DNA from: Candidatus Neomicrothrix sp. UBA2983
Lineage (GTDB): Bacteria > Actinomycetota > Acidimicrobiia > Acidimicrobiales > MedAcidi-G1
DNA length: 64,000 bases
Reading direction: 5' to 3'
Assembly (NCBI GenBank): GCA_002346745.1
Contig: DEAL01000014.1
Span: 1-64,000 of the forward strand
Positions within the stretch are counted from its first letter, which is position 1. Every line of letters starts with the position of its first letter. This document shows, piece after piece, positions 55,682-64,000 of this stretch. Both the position numbers and the translations under genes were made by a program. The notes below the pieces were generated by a model that was given only the letters and a program-made list of their open reading frames with translations, was not told the origin of the DNA and made no database searches.

Positions 55682-55716
55682 GGTCGCCTCCTCGGCGTGT
55701 GGTCGGGGTCTGGAAC

Positions 55717-57240
55717 TCAGATACCGGTCGGCCAGGCCTCCGGCGCCCCGCGAGTCAACCACGTGGCGGCGGCGACCGCAGCGAACACGGCGTCGGAGCC
55801 GTTGACGGGCGGTCCGTCGTCGGGCTCGACAACCACCTCGATGGGCGGAGTCTCGGTCGCCCGGACGATGCCGAGCGAGCGCACGGTCAGGTCATGGACG
55901 GTGCCCTCGTCGTCGACGGCCAGCGACTCGGCGGTGACCCAACTCCACCCCATGTGGGCAGCGCCGACGCTGTAGGAGCGCAGCACGGTGGCGTCCAGCG
56001 GCTGGCCACAGCGGACTGTCACGCGGATGCCGGCGGCGTCGACCTCGGCGGTGGCGGTGCCGCCGTCGGGGGCGGTGACCCAACCGACGTCGCCGCGGGC
56101 GGCGGCCAGGAGGGCGACGGCCTCGGCCCAGCCGGCGGCGCGCAGGTTGGCCGAGGTGGGCGGTCCGGGGACGTCGACCTCCTCGACAGCCAGGTCGGGG
56201 GCCACCCGGGCGACGGCGTCCGCGATGCCGGGGGTGCGGACCACACGCAGGACGCCCCGGCCGTCGGCGTCGACACCGGCGGCGACCGGTGGGCGCTTGG
56301 GGCCGTCGCGCACCGTGTCCTCGCGGGCATGGAGGACGAGTACCGGGACGCCGTACTGGTCGGCGAGGCGGCGGGCCTCGGCGGGCGCAGGCGAAGTGGC
56401 CTTGCCGCCGAAGGCGCCGCCGTTGGCCAACGGCGTCGACGGCTCGCCGCCGGGCTCGCACCAGGCAGCGTCGGTCTCGAGGTAGCCGGGATCCACCCAC
56501 GAGGTGCGCAGCGTGGCCACCCAGTCGCCGGGCGGGAGGTTGAGGCGCGCCCGGGCCTCGGCGGTGGTCCGGCGTCCCTGCACCTTGCCGGCCGCCGCCC
56601 GGGCCTCGACGAGCGACTCCCCCACGCCGAAGCCGCCGCGGCCGTCGGGCACGGCGACGAGGCAACCCTCGGGGGCGGTGTCGGCGGCGAAGCCGCCGCG
56701 GCCGAGCACCACGTCGGGTCCGACCCGCTGCGGCACGTGGCCCTCGAGTGCAGCCCGCCGGGCGGCCGGCTCGGGGTCGCCGGTCCACGGTCCCGAGCCG
56801 TAGCGATCCCAGGCCTCGAGGATGGTCTGCCAGCCGGTGCAGCGGCAGAGGTGGGCGTGCAGCGCCCGGGCGGCCCGGTCCCGGTCGACGGCGCCGGCCG
56901 CCCGCAGGCCGGCGAGGCGCACGACGATGCCGGGGGTGCAGAAGCCGCACTGGCTGCCACCGGTCGAGCAGAGGGCGTCCGCCCAGGCCCGCCGGTCGGC
57001 GTCGGGCAGCCCGTCGAGGGTGGTGATGCTGCGTCCGGCGACCCGGCGGGCCGGGGTCACGCACGAGACGCGGGGCTGTCCGTCGACAAGCACCGTGCAG
57101 CAGCCGCACTGGCCCTGGGGGCTGCAGCCGTCCTTGACGGAGGTGATCCCGAGCCGTTCGCGCAGGACGTCGAGCAGGGTGGCACCATCGTCGGGGATGG
57201 CGACCTCGCGGCCGTCGACGGTCAGGGTGAGCGGCTTCAC
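55717..57240 (-). CDS. Compact 2Fe-2S / xanthine-dehydrogenase-like fusion
   Basis: A 507-residue protein. Residues 1-150 are a complete XDH-type small subunit with two 2Fe-2S sites: C39, C45, C48, C60, and C98, C101, C132, C134. The rest resembles a strongly shortened molybdenum-binding subunit: YLETDAAWCEP (253-263), GGAFGGK (274-280) and a C-terminal GSDAVFAAVAAATW segment. A normal Mo subunit is about 750 residues, and no FAD domain is present. Function as a full hydroxylase is doubtful without a partner. GTG at 57240 lies 6 nt after a CACACT box, leaderless. Divergent from the Tat lipoprotein gene. Confidence 0.8.
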   Translation of the reverse strand: MKPLTLTVDGREVAIPDDGATLLDVLRERLGITSVKDGCSPQGQCGCCTVLVDGQPRVSCVTPARRVAGRSITTLDGLPDADRRAWADALCSTGGSQCGFCTPGIVVRLAGLRAAGAVDRDRAARALHAHLCRCTGWQTILEAWDRYGSGPWTGDPEPAARRAALEGHVPQRVGPDVVLGRGGFAADTAPEGCLVAVPDGRGGFGVGESLVEARAAAGKVQGRRTTAEARARLNLPPGDWVATLRTSWVDPGYLETDAAWCEPGGEPSTPLANGGAFGGKATSPAPAEARRLADQYGVPVLVLHAREDTVRDGPKRPPVAAGVDADGRGVLRVVRTPGIADAVARVAPDLAVEEVDVPGPPTSANLRAAGWAEAVALLAAARGDVGWVTAPDGGTATAEVDAAGIRVTVRCGQPLDATVLRSYSVGAAHMGWSWVTAESLAVDDEGTVHDLTVRSLGIVRATETPPIEVVVEPDDGPPVNGSDAVFAAVAAATWLTRGAPEAWPTGI

Positions 57241-57294
57241 CGTCGCAGTGTGCCGCAGCGGCGCCGTGCCGGGCGACCCGGTACCCTCGCCGCC

Positions 57295-58173
57295 GTGCGG
57301 CATCCCTCCCGACGGCAGGTTCTCGGCGGGCTGGCCGGCCTGGCGGGCGGCCTGCTGCTGCCCGGCTGCGGCGGCGGCTCGTCCACGTCCGCCCCCACGA
57401 CGACCCTCCCCGAGGGGTTCCGGCTGGGGGCCCGCTTCGCCGACGGCTACCGGGCACCGGCGGTGCTGGCCGCCGGGTCCCGCCAACGGGCGCCGTTCGT
57501 GCTGGTCGCCGGCGACGGCTGGCCGGCCGTGGAGGGGGTGCCCGACGCGGTCGCGGCGACGGTCCGGCGCGACGGCCAGGTGGTGCACGAGGGCAGCCTC
57601 GAACGCCACGGCGAGCCGGGCGTGACCCCGTACTACCCGCTGGTGTTCACCCCCGAGGAGGCCGGCGACCACGAGCTGGTGGCCGAGGGGATCGTCGACC
57701 CGTACCCGTTCCGGGTGGGCGACCGGGAGGACGTGGCACTCGTCCAGGTGGGCGACCCGATGCGGGCGGTCGACACGCCGACGGTCGCCGACCCCCGCGG
57801 CGTCGACCCGATCTGCACCCGGCACGCCGGGACCTGCGACCTGCACGAGGTGACGCTGACCGAGGCGCTGGCCCTCGACAGTCCGACGGCGCTGCTGATC
57901 TCGACGCCCCGGTACTGCCAGACCGACGTGTGCGGCCCGGCCCTCGAGGTACTGCTGTCACTGGCGGGCGGCACGCCCGGGCTGACCGCCGTGCACGCCG
58001 AGGTCTGGATGGACGAGGACCTCACGGCGCTGACCCCGGCGATCGGCGCCTACGGCCTCGAGTTCGAGCCCAGCCTCGTCGTGGCCGACGCCGATGGCGT
58101 CGTCGTGGACGTCCTGCACTTCGCCATGGACACCCGTGAGGTCCGCCGCGCCCTCAAGCGGAGCACCGCCTGA
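57295..58173 (+). CDS. Twin-arginine lipoprotein with a thioredoxin-like fold
   Basis: A 292-residue exported lipoprotein. The start SRRQVLGGLAGLAGG is a Tat-type signal, followed by the lipobox LLPGC with C25. A Ser/Thr/Pro linker leads to a beta-rich part (about 50-170), then a thioredoxin-like domain with a CQTDVC pair (C-x4-C) in STPRYCQTDVCGPALEV. This spacing differs from SCO1 (C-x3-C) and thioredoxin (C-x2-C). Role may be extracytoplasmic redox. GTG follows TACCCT by 7 nt, leaderless. Confidence 0.78.
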   Translation: MRHPSRRQVLGGLAGLAGGLLLPGCGGGSSTSAPTTTLPEGFRLGARFADGYRAPAVLAAGSRQRAPFVLVAGDGWPAVEGVPDAVAATVRRDGQVVHEGSLERHGEPGVTPYYPLVFTPEEAGDHELVAEGIVDPYPFRVGDREDVALVQVGDPMRAVDTPTVADPRGVDPICTRHAGTCDLHEVTLTEALALDSPTALLISTPRYCQTDVCGPALEVLLSLAGGTPGLTAVHAEVWMDEDLTALTPAIGAYGLEFEPSLVVADADGVVVDVLHFAMDTREVRRALKRSTA

Positions 58174-58177
58174 TCGA

Positions 58178-58193
58178 CCCCGTGAACACGGGG
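58178..58193. terminator. Hairpin between convergent genes
   Basis: CCCCGTG-AA-CACGGGG is a perfect 7-bp inverted repeat just after the lipoprotein stop and before the stop of the convergent Fe-S carrier gene. Confidence 0.5.
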
Positions 58194-58228
58194 GGCGAGC
58201 CGCAGCCCGCCGGGGGTGACGGGGGCGG

Positions 58229-58549
58229 CTAGGAGAAGCTCTGGCCGCAGCCGCAGGTGCGCTGGGCGTTGGGGTTGTCGATCGAGAACCCCGCCTCGTT
58301 GAGGCCGTCCTTGTAGTCGAGCGTGGCGCCCTCGAGCAGCTGGGCGCTGGACGGATCGACGACGACCTTCACGGCCCCGTAGGACACTTCGAGGTCCTCG
58401 TCGGTGGACTCGGTGTCGAAGTACATCTCGTAGCTGAAGCCAGAGCAGCCGCCGGGGCGCACCGCCACGCGCAGGGCCAGGTTCTCGTCGCCCTCGCTCG
58501 CCATCAACTCGCCGACCTTGGTGGTGGCGTCGTCCGTCAGCGTGATCAT
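58229..58549 (-). CDS. A-type iron-sulfur carrier (ErpA/IscA/HesB family)
   Basis: A 106-residue Fe-S cluster carrier. The three cluster cysteines are in place: C35 in PGGCSGFSY, and C99 and C101 in TCGCGQSF. It hands clusters to apo-proteins such as WhiB, SdhB and the 2Fe-2S fusion in this window. ATG at 58549 with GAGGGAGC. A TACACT -10 box lies upstream near 58585. It is divergent from the Mrp gene, another Fe-S assembly factor. Confidence 0.94.
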   Translation of the reverse strand: MITLTDDATTKVGELMASEGDENLALRVAVRPGGCSGFSYEMYFDTESTDEDLEVSYGAVKVVVDPSSAQLLEGATLDYKDGLNEAGFSIDNPNAQRTCGCGQSFS

Positions 58550-58644
58550 GTGCTGCTCCCTCACATCGTGCGCTGTGCCCGAGAGTGTAGCGGCCGGCCT
58601 CCCGCGATCCCAGCAGGCGGACGCATCGCCCATAGGCTCTGGGT

Positions 58645-59847
58645 ATGTCCGACGGGACCTCCACCACGCCCGGACCCCCCTCCGGCGAACCACCCACGGT
58701 CGAGGAGGTGATGGGGCTGCTGCGCGGCGTCGTCGACCCCGAACTGGGCTCCGACATCGTCGAGCTCGGCATGGCCAAGGGCGCCACAGTCGGCGATGAC
58801 GGCCTGGTCGACGTCACGATCGCCCTCACCACCTCGGGCTGCCCGCTGCGTGCCCAGATCCAGCGCGACGTGCGGGCCCGCATCGGCGGCCTGCCCGGGG
58901 TCACCAAGGTGCACATCACCTGGTCGGAGCTGACGCCCGACGAGAAGGCGGCCGCCATGGCCAAGGCCCGCTGGAACGTCGCCCAGGACGCGCCCGACAC
59001 GATGGTGCCCGCCACCTGCCGGGTACTCATGGTGGCCTCCGGCAAGGGCGGCGTCGGCAAGTCGTCGGTCACCGTGAACCTGGCGGCGGCACTGGCCGAC
59101 CGGGGCTTCGCCGTCGGCGTCATGGACGCCGACATCTGGGGCTTCTCGGTGCCACGCATGCTCGGCGTCGAGGGCCGCCTCGGCGGTTCGCCCGAGTCCG
59201 GCAAGATCACCCCGATCACCAAGCAGGTGGGCGCCGGCCACCTCGAGGTCGTATCCATGGGCTTCCTCGTCGAGGGAGAGGAGACCGCCCTCATGTGGCG
59301 GGGCCTGATCCTGAACCGCGCCGTGCAGCACTTCTGCGAGGACGTGGCCTGGGGAGACCTCGACTACCTGCTGATCGACATGCCGCCCGGCACCGGCGAC
59401 GTCCAGATGGGCCTCGCCAAGATGCTGCCCAGAGCCGAGATGCTCATCGTGACCACACCGGCGCTGGCCGCCCAGAAGGTAGCGGTACGGGTGGCGCACA
59501 TGGGGCGCAACAACTACCTGCGGATCGTCGGCGTCGTCGAGAACATGAGCGCCTACGTGACCCCCGACGGCGAGTCCCACGAGTTGTTCGGCGCCGGCGG
59601 CGGCAGCGACCTGGCCGAGCGGATCGGCGCCCCCCTGCTCGGCAGCATCCCGATCGACGCCGCCGTGGCCGCCGGCGGCGACGCCGGGAAGCCGGTGGTG
59701 CTGGGCGAGGGCCCGGCTGCCGACGCCTACCGGTCGATCGTGGAGCTGCTGGCCACCGAGGCGGCACCGCCGCTCGACATGGAGGGCTGCTCGGCCCGGC
59801 TGCTGGCCGCCGCCGAGGCCGCCCTCGACGCCGCCGACGCGGGGTAG
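58645..59847 (+). CDS. Mrp/ApbC-type Fe-S assembly ATPase
   Basis: A 400-residue P-loop ATPase. An N-terminal MIP18/DUF59 domain (about 18-95) has SGCPLRAQI; the ATPase has the deviant Walker A SGKGGVGKSS (132-141), DADIWGFSVPRML and IDMPPGTGD. The C-terminal CxxC of many Mrp proteins is replaced by TPDGESHELFG. The ATG at 58645 is 6 nt after TAGGCT, leaderless. Neighbouring the A-type carrier supports a role in cluster delivery. Confidence 0.93.
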   Translation: MSDGTSTTPGPPSGEPPTVEEVMGLLRGVVDPELGSDIVELGMAKGATVGDDGLVDVTIALTTSGCPLRAQIQRDVRARIGGLPGVTKVHITWSELTPDEKAAAMAKARWNVAQDAPDTMVPATCRVLMVASGKGGVGKSSVTVNLAAALADRGFAVGVMDADIWGFSVPRMLGVEGRLGGSPESGKITPITKQVGAGHLEVVSMGFLVEGEETALMWRGLILNRAVQHFCEDVAWGDLDYLLIDMPPGTGDVQMGLAKMLPRAEMLIVTTPALAAQKVAVRVAHMGRNNYLRIVGVVENMSAYVTPDGESHELFGAGGGSDLAERIGAPLLGSIPIDAAVAAGGDAGKPVVLGEGPAADAYRSIVELLATEAAPPLDMEGCSARLLAAAEAALDAADAG

Positions 59848-59853
59848 GGCGAC

Positions 59854-60354
59854 CTAGCCCAGTTCGGGGCGCTTCGGCGGCTCGTCGTCCCGCCACCCCT
59901 CGACGTCGATCGGACCGTCGCCGGTCCCGTGGAACCCGCCGTGGCGGTGCCCGCCGAGGTCGACCCGCCAGGCCATCGTGTGGCGTCCCCGCTCCATCCG
60001 CCGGCCGAACCAGCGGGCGGTCGAGGCCCGCAGCAGCATCCGGGTGGGCGGGAACAGCAGCGACAGGCCGAGGGCGTCGGTGGCGAAGCCCGGCGTGAGC
60101 ATGAGCGCCCCGCCGAACAGCACCAGCAGGCCGTCGACCAGCTGGCGGCCCGGAATCCGGCCGGCGGCCATCTCCGCCTCGGCCTTGCGCAGGATGCCGA
60201 GGCCCTCCCGCTTCACGAGCCAGGCGCCGACGACGGAGATGAGCACCAGCAGGGCGACCGTGTTGAGCACCCCGACCTCGCCGGCCACCTGGACGATCAG
60301 GTACAGCTCGACGATCGGCGTGACGAGGAAGACGATGAGGAGGAACGGGAACAC
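59854..60354 (-). CDS. FxsA family membrane protein
   Basis: A 166-residue FxsA-like cytoplasmic-membrane protein. Two N-terminal helices (VFPFLLIVFLVTPIVELYL and TVALLVLISVVGAWLV) and the segment GILRKAEAEMAAGRIPG with a third helix (LLVLFGGALMLTPGFATDALG) are typical. The tail is His/Asp-rich. GTG at 60354 follows TACGCT by 7 nt, leaderless. Divergent from selA. Function unknown; in E. coli the homologue affects F-exclusion of phage T7. Confidence 0.88.
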   Translation of the reverse strand: MFPFLLIVFLVTPIVELYLIVQVAGEVGVLNTVALLVLISVVGAWLVKREGLGILRKAEAEMAAGRIPGRQLVDGLLVLFGGALMLTPGFATDALGLSLLFPPTRMLLRASTARWFGRRMERGRHTMAWRVDLGGHRHGGFHGTGDGPIDVEGWRDDEPPKRPELG

Positions 60355-60448
60355 GGCGGCCAGCGTAGAGGCTGGGTCCCGGCGGGCCGCCGCGGCGGAC
60401 CGGGCGCCGCGGCGGACAGGAGGCCGGGCCGAATAGCCTGCACCTCCC

Positions 60449-61723
60449 ATGGCCCCGGATCGCCCACCGTCCGTAGACCGCCTCGCCCGCTCGCTGGCCG
60501 ACACGGGCCTCCCCCACCCGCTGCTCGTTGACGCCGCCCGCCAGGCGGTCGCCGACGGTGACCCGGCCGACGCCGTCGACCGGGCCCGCGACCTCGCCGA
60601 GGCCACCGCCCGCCACCTCCTGACCGGCGTCGTCAACGCCACCGGGGTGCTGCTGCACACCAACCTGGGGCGGGCCCCGTGGGGCACCACCCTCGACGAC
60701 GCCCGCTACCGCACCCTCGAGTTCGACCTGGCCACCGGCGAGCGGGGTTCCCGCCAGGACCGGGCGCCCGCCCTGCTGGCCCGGGCCTGTGGCGCCGAGG
60801 CGGCGATCGTCGTCAACAACTGTGCCTCGGCGGTGCTGCTGGTGCTGGCCGCCCTCGCCGAGGGCCGGTCGGCCGTCGTCTCACGCGGCGAGTTGGTCGA
60901 GATCGGCGGCGGCTTCCGCATCCCCGACGTCATGGCCCAGTCCGGCGCCCGCCTGCTGGAGGTCGGCACCACCAACCGGACCCGCCGGGAGGACTTCGCC
61001 CGGGCGGTTTCGGCCGCCGACGATGCCGCCCTCGTACTCTCCGTCCACCGATCCAACTACCGGATCGAGGGGTTCACCGAGTCGGTGGCCGTAGCCGACC
61101 TGGCCAGCCTGGGGCTGCCGGTCGTGGCCGACATCGGCTCTGGGTTGCTCGACGCCGCCTGCCCGTGGCTGGCCGACGGGCCGCCCGCCTGGCTGCAGGG
61201 CGAGCCCGCCGCCCGCCAGACCCTCGAGGCCGGCGCCGACCTGATCACCTTCTCGGGCGACAAGCTGCTGGGCGGTCCCCAGGCCGGGGTGATCGCCGGC
61301 CGGGCCGACCTCGTGGCCGCCTGCGCCGCCCACCCGCTGGCGCGGGCGCTGCGGCCCGGCAGCCTCGTCCTCCACGCCCTCCAGGACCTGGCGCTGGCCT
61401 ACCTGCGCCGCGACGGCGACGCCATCCCGTTCTGGCGCATGGCCACCCTCGGAGTCGACGGGCTGCGGGAGCGGGCCGCCGGCATCGCCCCCGGGCTGGT
61501 CGCCGACATGGCGGCCGTCCCCGGCGGCGGAACGCTGCCCGGCGTCGAGATCCCGTCGGCGGGGCTGCGCCTCGACGGCGACCGGTCCGCCGACCTGCGG
61601 GCGGGCAGCCCGCCGGTGGTCGCCCGGGTCGCCGACGACGCCACCTGGCTGGACCTTCGCACGGTCCACCCGGACGACGACGCCCTGCTGGCCGACGCCC
61701 TCGACCGGCTCGGCGCCCGCTGA
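60449..61723 (+). CDS. selA: L-seryl-tRNA(Sec) selenium transferase
   Basis: A 424-residue PLP enzyme that converts Ser-tRNA(Sec) to Sec-tRNA(Sec) using selenophosphate. N-terminal VVNATGVLLHTNLGRAPW and NNCASAVLLVLAAL are family marks; the PLP lysine is K272 in FSGDKLLGGPQAG. ATG at 60449, 9 nt after TAGCCT (60434-60439), leaderless. selB follows after 45 bp. The selenophosphate synthetase gene selD is not in the window. Confidence 0.96.
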   Translation: MAPDRPPSVDRLARSLADTGLPHPLLVDAARQAVADGDPADAVDRARDLAEATARHLLTGVVNATGVLLHTNLGRAPWGTTLDDARYRTLEFDLATGERGSRQDRAPALLARACGAEAAIVVNNCASAVLLVLAALAEGRSAVVSRGELVEIGGGFRIPDVMAQSGARLLEVGTTNRTRREDFARAVSAADDAALVLSVHRSNYRIEGFTESVAVADLASLGLPVVADIGSGLLDAACPWLADGPPAWLQGEPAARQTLEAGADLITFSGDKLLGGPQAGVIAGRADLVAACAAHPLARALRPGSLVLHALQDLALAYLRRDGDAIPFWRMATLGVDGLRERAAGIAPGLVADMAAVPGGGTLPGVEIPSAGLRLDGDRSADLRAGSPPVVARVADDATWLDLRTVHPDDDALLADALDRLGAR

Positions 61724-61768
61724 GCAGCCGGTCCGCCGACCCACCGACCCGCTACACCAGAGGCCCGC

Positions 61769-63490
61769 ATGCACGTCGTCGCCACCGCCGGCCACGTCGA
61801 CCACGGCAAGTCCACGCTCGTCGAGGCCCTTACCGGCACCGATCCGGACCGCTTCGCCGAGGAGAAGGCCCGTGGCCTGACCATCGACCTGGGGTTCGCC
61901 GCCACGACGCTGCCCTCGGGTGCGCCGCTGTCGCTGGTGGACGTGCCCGGCCACGTGCGGTTCATCAAGAACATGCTGGCCGGGGTGGGCGCCGTCGACG
62001 CCTGCCTGTTCGTCGTCGCCGCCACCGAGGGCTGGAAGCCGCAGTCCGAGGAGCACCTCCGCATCCTCGAGCTGCTCGGCGTCGCCCACGGGATCGTGGC
62101 GCTGACCAAGGTCGGGGTCGCCGACGAGGACCTCGTCGAACTGGCCCACCTCGAACTCGAGGAGCGCCTGGCTGGCACCTTCCTCGAGGGTGCCGCCATC
62201 GTGGACGTGGACGCCCCCACCGATGTCGGGCTGGACGACCTGCGGACCGCCCTCGACGACCTCCTGGCGGCCACGCCGACCTCGGCCGACCACGGTCGAC
62301 CGCGGCTGTGGGTCGACCGGTCCTTCGCCGCCAAGGGCTCCGGCACCGTCGTGACCGGGACGCTCACCGGCGGCCGGCTGGCCGTCGACGACGAGCTCGA
62401 GCTCCACCCCCGGGGCGACCGGGTGCGGGTCCGGGCGCTCCAGAACCACCACGAGGCCCGCGACGACCTGCCACCCGGCAGCCGCTGCGCCGTCAACCTG
62501 GTGGGCGTCGCCCACGACGACGTCCAGCGGGGCGACGTGCTGGTCCGGCCCGGACGGTGGCACCTCACGACCGTGGTCGACGCCGACCTGGCGGTCCTCG
62601 ACGGCCTCGACCACGCCGTGTCCAGGCGGGGGGCGTTCGTCGCCTATGTGGGCGCCGGCGAGCACCCGGTGCGCCTACGGATCCTCGGCCCCGACGCCCT
62701 TGAGCCGGGCGCCCGAGGGGCCGTCCGGCTGTTCCTCCCCGAGGCCCTGCCGCTGCTGCCCGGCGACCGCTTCGTGCTGCGTGAGAGCGGCCGGGCCGAG
62801 ACGGTCGGCGGCGGCGAGGTGCTCGACGTGGAACCCCGGGAGCGTGCCTCACGGGCCCGGCCCGACCGCTCTGTCGACCGGGTGGTGCGCGAACGGGGCT
62901 GGGTGAACGTCGACGAGTTGGAGCGGCTGACCGGCGAGCGCCGCGACCCCGACCTCGGCAACTGGGCGGTCGACCCCGGCGCCCTCCAGGAGTCGGTGGC
63001 CGGCTTGCGGGAACGCCTCGAGGACGCCGGCCCCCTCGGGCTGGACCTGGCGCTCCTCGACGACCGGCAGCGGGCCGTCGTCGAACTCCTGGACGACGCC
63101 GTCGTGGACGGCGGCCACCTGCGGCCCGCCGACGCCGTGGACACCCTGGCCGACCACCCCTTCCTCGCGGCGCTGGCAGCACAGCCGTTCGCGCCACCCG
63201 ACCCGGGGGACGTCGACCGCGGCGAACTGCGGGAGATGGTCCGGCGCGGGATGGTGGTGGAACAGGACGGGGTGTTCTTCGCCGCCTCCGGCGTCGAGGC
63301 GGCCGCCCGCCTGGCGGCCCGGCTGCTGGCCGACGACCCCGATGGGTTCACCGTGTCGGCGTTCCGGGAGGCGGCGGGCAACACCCGCAAGCACACCCTG
63401 CCGCTTCTGGCGCGCCTCGACGGGACCGGCGTCACCCGCCGGCGTGGCGACCTGCGGATCGGCGGCCCACGGCTCCCCGACCCGGACTGA
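61769..63490 (+). CDS. selB: Selenocysteine-specific elongation factor
   Basis: A 573-residue SelB that brings Sec-tRNA to UGA codons next to a SECIS hairpin. G1 is GHVDHGKS (8-15), G3 is DVPGH, G4 is TKVG. EF-Tu-like domains 2 and 3 follow to about residue 350, and the C-terminal winged-helix domains end with FREAAGNTRKHTLPLLARLD, the RNA-binding part. It shares a transcript with selA; tRNA-Sec is 12 kb away. Its length is near the usual 580-630. Confidence 0.96.
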   Translation: MHVVATAGHVDHGKSTLVEALTGTDPDRFAEEKARGLTIDLGFAATTLPSGAPLSLVDVPGHVRFIKNMLAGVGAVDACLFVVAATEGWKPQSEEHLRILELLGVAHGIVALTKVGVADEDLVELAHLELEERLAGTFLEGAAIVDVDAPTDVGLDDLRTALDDLLAATPTSADHGRPRLWVDRSFAAKGSGTVVTGTLTGGRLAVDDELELHPRGDRVRVRALQNHHEARDDLPPGSRCAVNLVGVAHDDVQRGDVLVRPGRWHLTTVVDADLAVLDGLDHAVSRRGAFVAYVGAGEHPVRLRILGPDALEPGARGAVRLFLPEALPLLPGDRFVLRESGRAETVGGGEVLDVEPRERASRARPDRSVDRVVRERGWVNVDELERLTGERRDPDLGNWAVDPGALQESVAGLRERLEDAGPLGLDLALLDDRQRAVVELLDDAVVDGGHLRPADAVDTLADHPFLAALAAQPFAPPDPGDVDRGELREMVRRGMVVEQDGVFFAASGVEAAARLAARLLADDPDGFTVSAFREAAGNTRKHTLPLLARLDGTGVTRRRGDLRIGGPRLPDPD

Positions 63491-63514
63491 GCCGCCCGCC
63501 CGACGGCCCGGATC

Positions 63515-63775
63515 CTATGTGCTGAGGCCCATCAGTTCGCGGCGTTCGCTCTCACTTATGCCACCCCAGATGCCGTGCACGTCCCGCAGGGCCAGGGCGT
63601 AGTCGAGGCACTCGCCGGCCACCGCACAGTTCGCACAGATGGTCTTGGTACGGCCCTCTCGCCGCCGCTGCTCGTCGCGTCGCTCGCCGGCAGGCGGGGG
63701 AAAGAAGTCCAGCGCGAACGACCCCCGGCAGGCTCCTCGAACCTGCCATTCGGGGTAGGTGCCAATTCCAGCCAC
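63515..63775 (-). CDS. WhiB-family regulator, third copy
   Basis: An 86-residue WhiB protein. Cluster cysteines are in the head ACRGSF (one Cys) and CANCAVAGEC (C-x2-C-x5-C); the HGIWGGISESERREL turn follows. The N-terminal spacer GERRDEQRRREGRTK is longer and more charged than in the other two copies, and the C-terminus is short without a long basic tail. GTG at 63775 with AAGGGGG 8 nt upstream. It is convergent with selB. Confidence 0.9.
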   Translation of the reverse strand: MAGIGTYPEWQVRGACRGSFALDFFPPPAGERRDEQRRREGRTKTICANCAVAGECLDYALALRDVHGIWGGISESERRELMGLST

Positions 63776-63877
63776 TCGCGCACCCCCTTGCTCGCGTGAG
63801 ACGCTCAACCTATGACAGGCATGCATCAGGTGCAAGGGTGGGTTCGTGCCCGGCCGCTCGGGCAAAGGCGCGAGAAA

Positions 63878-64000
63878 TCAGTCCCGTGGCCGCCGCGACC
63901 GGTGGTCGCGGGCGCCACCCTCCTCGGGCTCGACCTCCAGCCACAGTCCCTCGACGGCCACGATCCGGATCGGGGCACCGGCCTCGATGGGCGTCGCCCG
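63878..64000 (-). CDS. NfeD-like protein, C-terminal end only
   Basis: The last 40 residues of a minus-strand gene that begins outside the window. The strand pattern GAPIRIVAVEGLWLEVEPEE is that of the NfeD C-terminal OB domain, which works with a stomatin-like membrane protease. The tail is basic and Arg-rich. The assignment rests on this short piece. Confidence 0.6.
   Translation of the reverse strand, partial: RATPIEAGAPIRIVAVEGLWLEVEPEEGGARDHRSRRPRD

Noticed and set aside
58645..59847. Missing CxxC in the Mrp ATPase as a sign of decay
   Set aside because: As far as I recall, other actinobacterial Mrp proteins also lack this pair, and all ATPase motifs are intact.

Overview
The window looks like chromosomal DNA of a high-GC actinobacterium, most likely of the Acidimicrobiia lineage. 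The evidence is three WhiB-type Fe-S regulators, a TatA, a GlnR-type regulator, paired type II and type I glutamine synthetases, strong G/C bias at third codon positions, and short TANNNT -10 boxes 6-9 nt upstream of many start codons (leaderless transcription). The class-level assignment is inference. I see no insertion sequence, prophage or CRISPR array.

Layout. 1-5.3 kb: a truncated Na+/phosphate symporter with a PHO-box-like operator, a ppk-Nudix pair, two WhiB genes and tatA. 5.3-14.2 kb: a VWA protein and a MoxR ATPase, interleaved with a CoA-linked phosphotransferase, a MaoC hydratase and two glycosidase-like proteins (GH1 and GH2 folds) that have each lost both catalytic glutamates. 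14.3-17.9 kb: sdhCAB. 18-24.5 kb: a small lipoprotein-like ORF, a structured region with no assigned gene, a hydrolase, a thioesterase, a DUF368 transporter, a three-gene operon with a free-standing phosphohistidine domain, an SCP2 protein and mdh. 24.6-34.6 kb (minus strand): a heterodimeric ABC exporter, icd, folD, purNH and sucCD. 34.8-38.4 kb: a Rieske-like protein without cluster ligands, an alanyl-tRNA editing protein, an acyltransferase with an ankyrin insert and an SDR. 38.5-49.4 kb: holB, tmk, an MFS carrier, an unusual topA, nhaA, an anti-sigma/anti-anti-sigma pair, a HAD phosphatase, tRNA-Sec and a primary-like sigma factor. 49.5-55 kb: nadE, then nitrogen assimilation (glnII divergent from glnA-glnR). 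55-64 kb: RidA, a compact xanthine-dehydrogenase-like fusion, a Tat lipoprotein, an A-type Fe-S carrier, Mrp, FxsA, selA-selB, a third WhiB and the end of an NfeD gene.

How the genes work together. Much of the TCA cycle is here (sdhCAB, mdh, icd, sucCD). One-carbon and purine synthesis sit together (folD, purN, purH). Phosphate and nitrogen control appear linked: the same direct-repeat operator (GTTCAC[C/A] twice, 11 bp apart) lies upstream of the phosphate symporter and between the two glutamine synthetase genes. Selenocysteine insertion is partly encoded (tRNA-Sec, SelA, SelB), but I see no selD and no convincing selenoprotein.

The most unusual item is topA. Between its C-terminal repeats it carries about 150 residues that read as the 2B domain of a PcrA/UvrD helicase, without any helicase motor. 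Other oddities are the paired dead glycosidases, the ligand-less Rieske-like protein, the ankyrin-in-acyltransferase fusion, the free-standing swivelling phosphohistidine domain and the miniature xanthine-dehydrogenase fusion.
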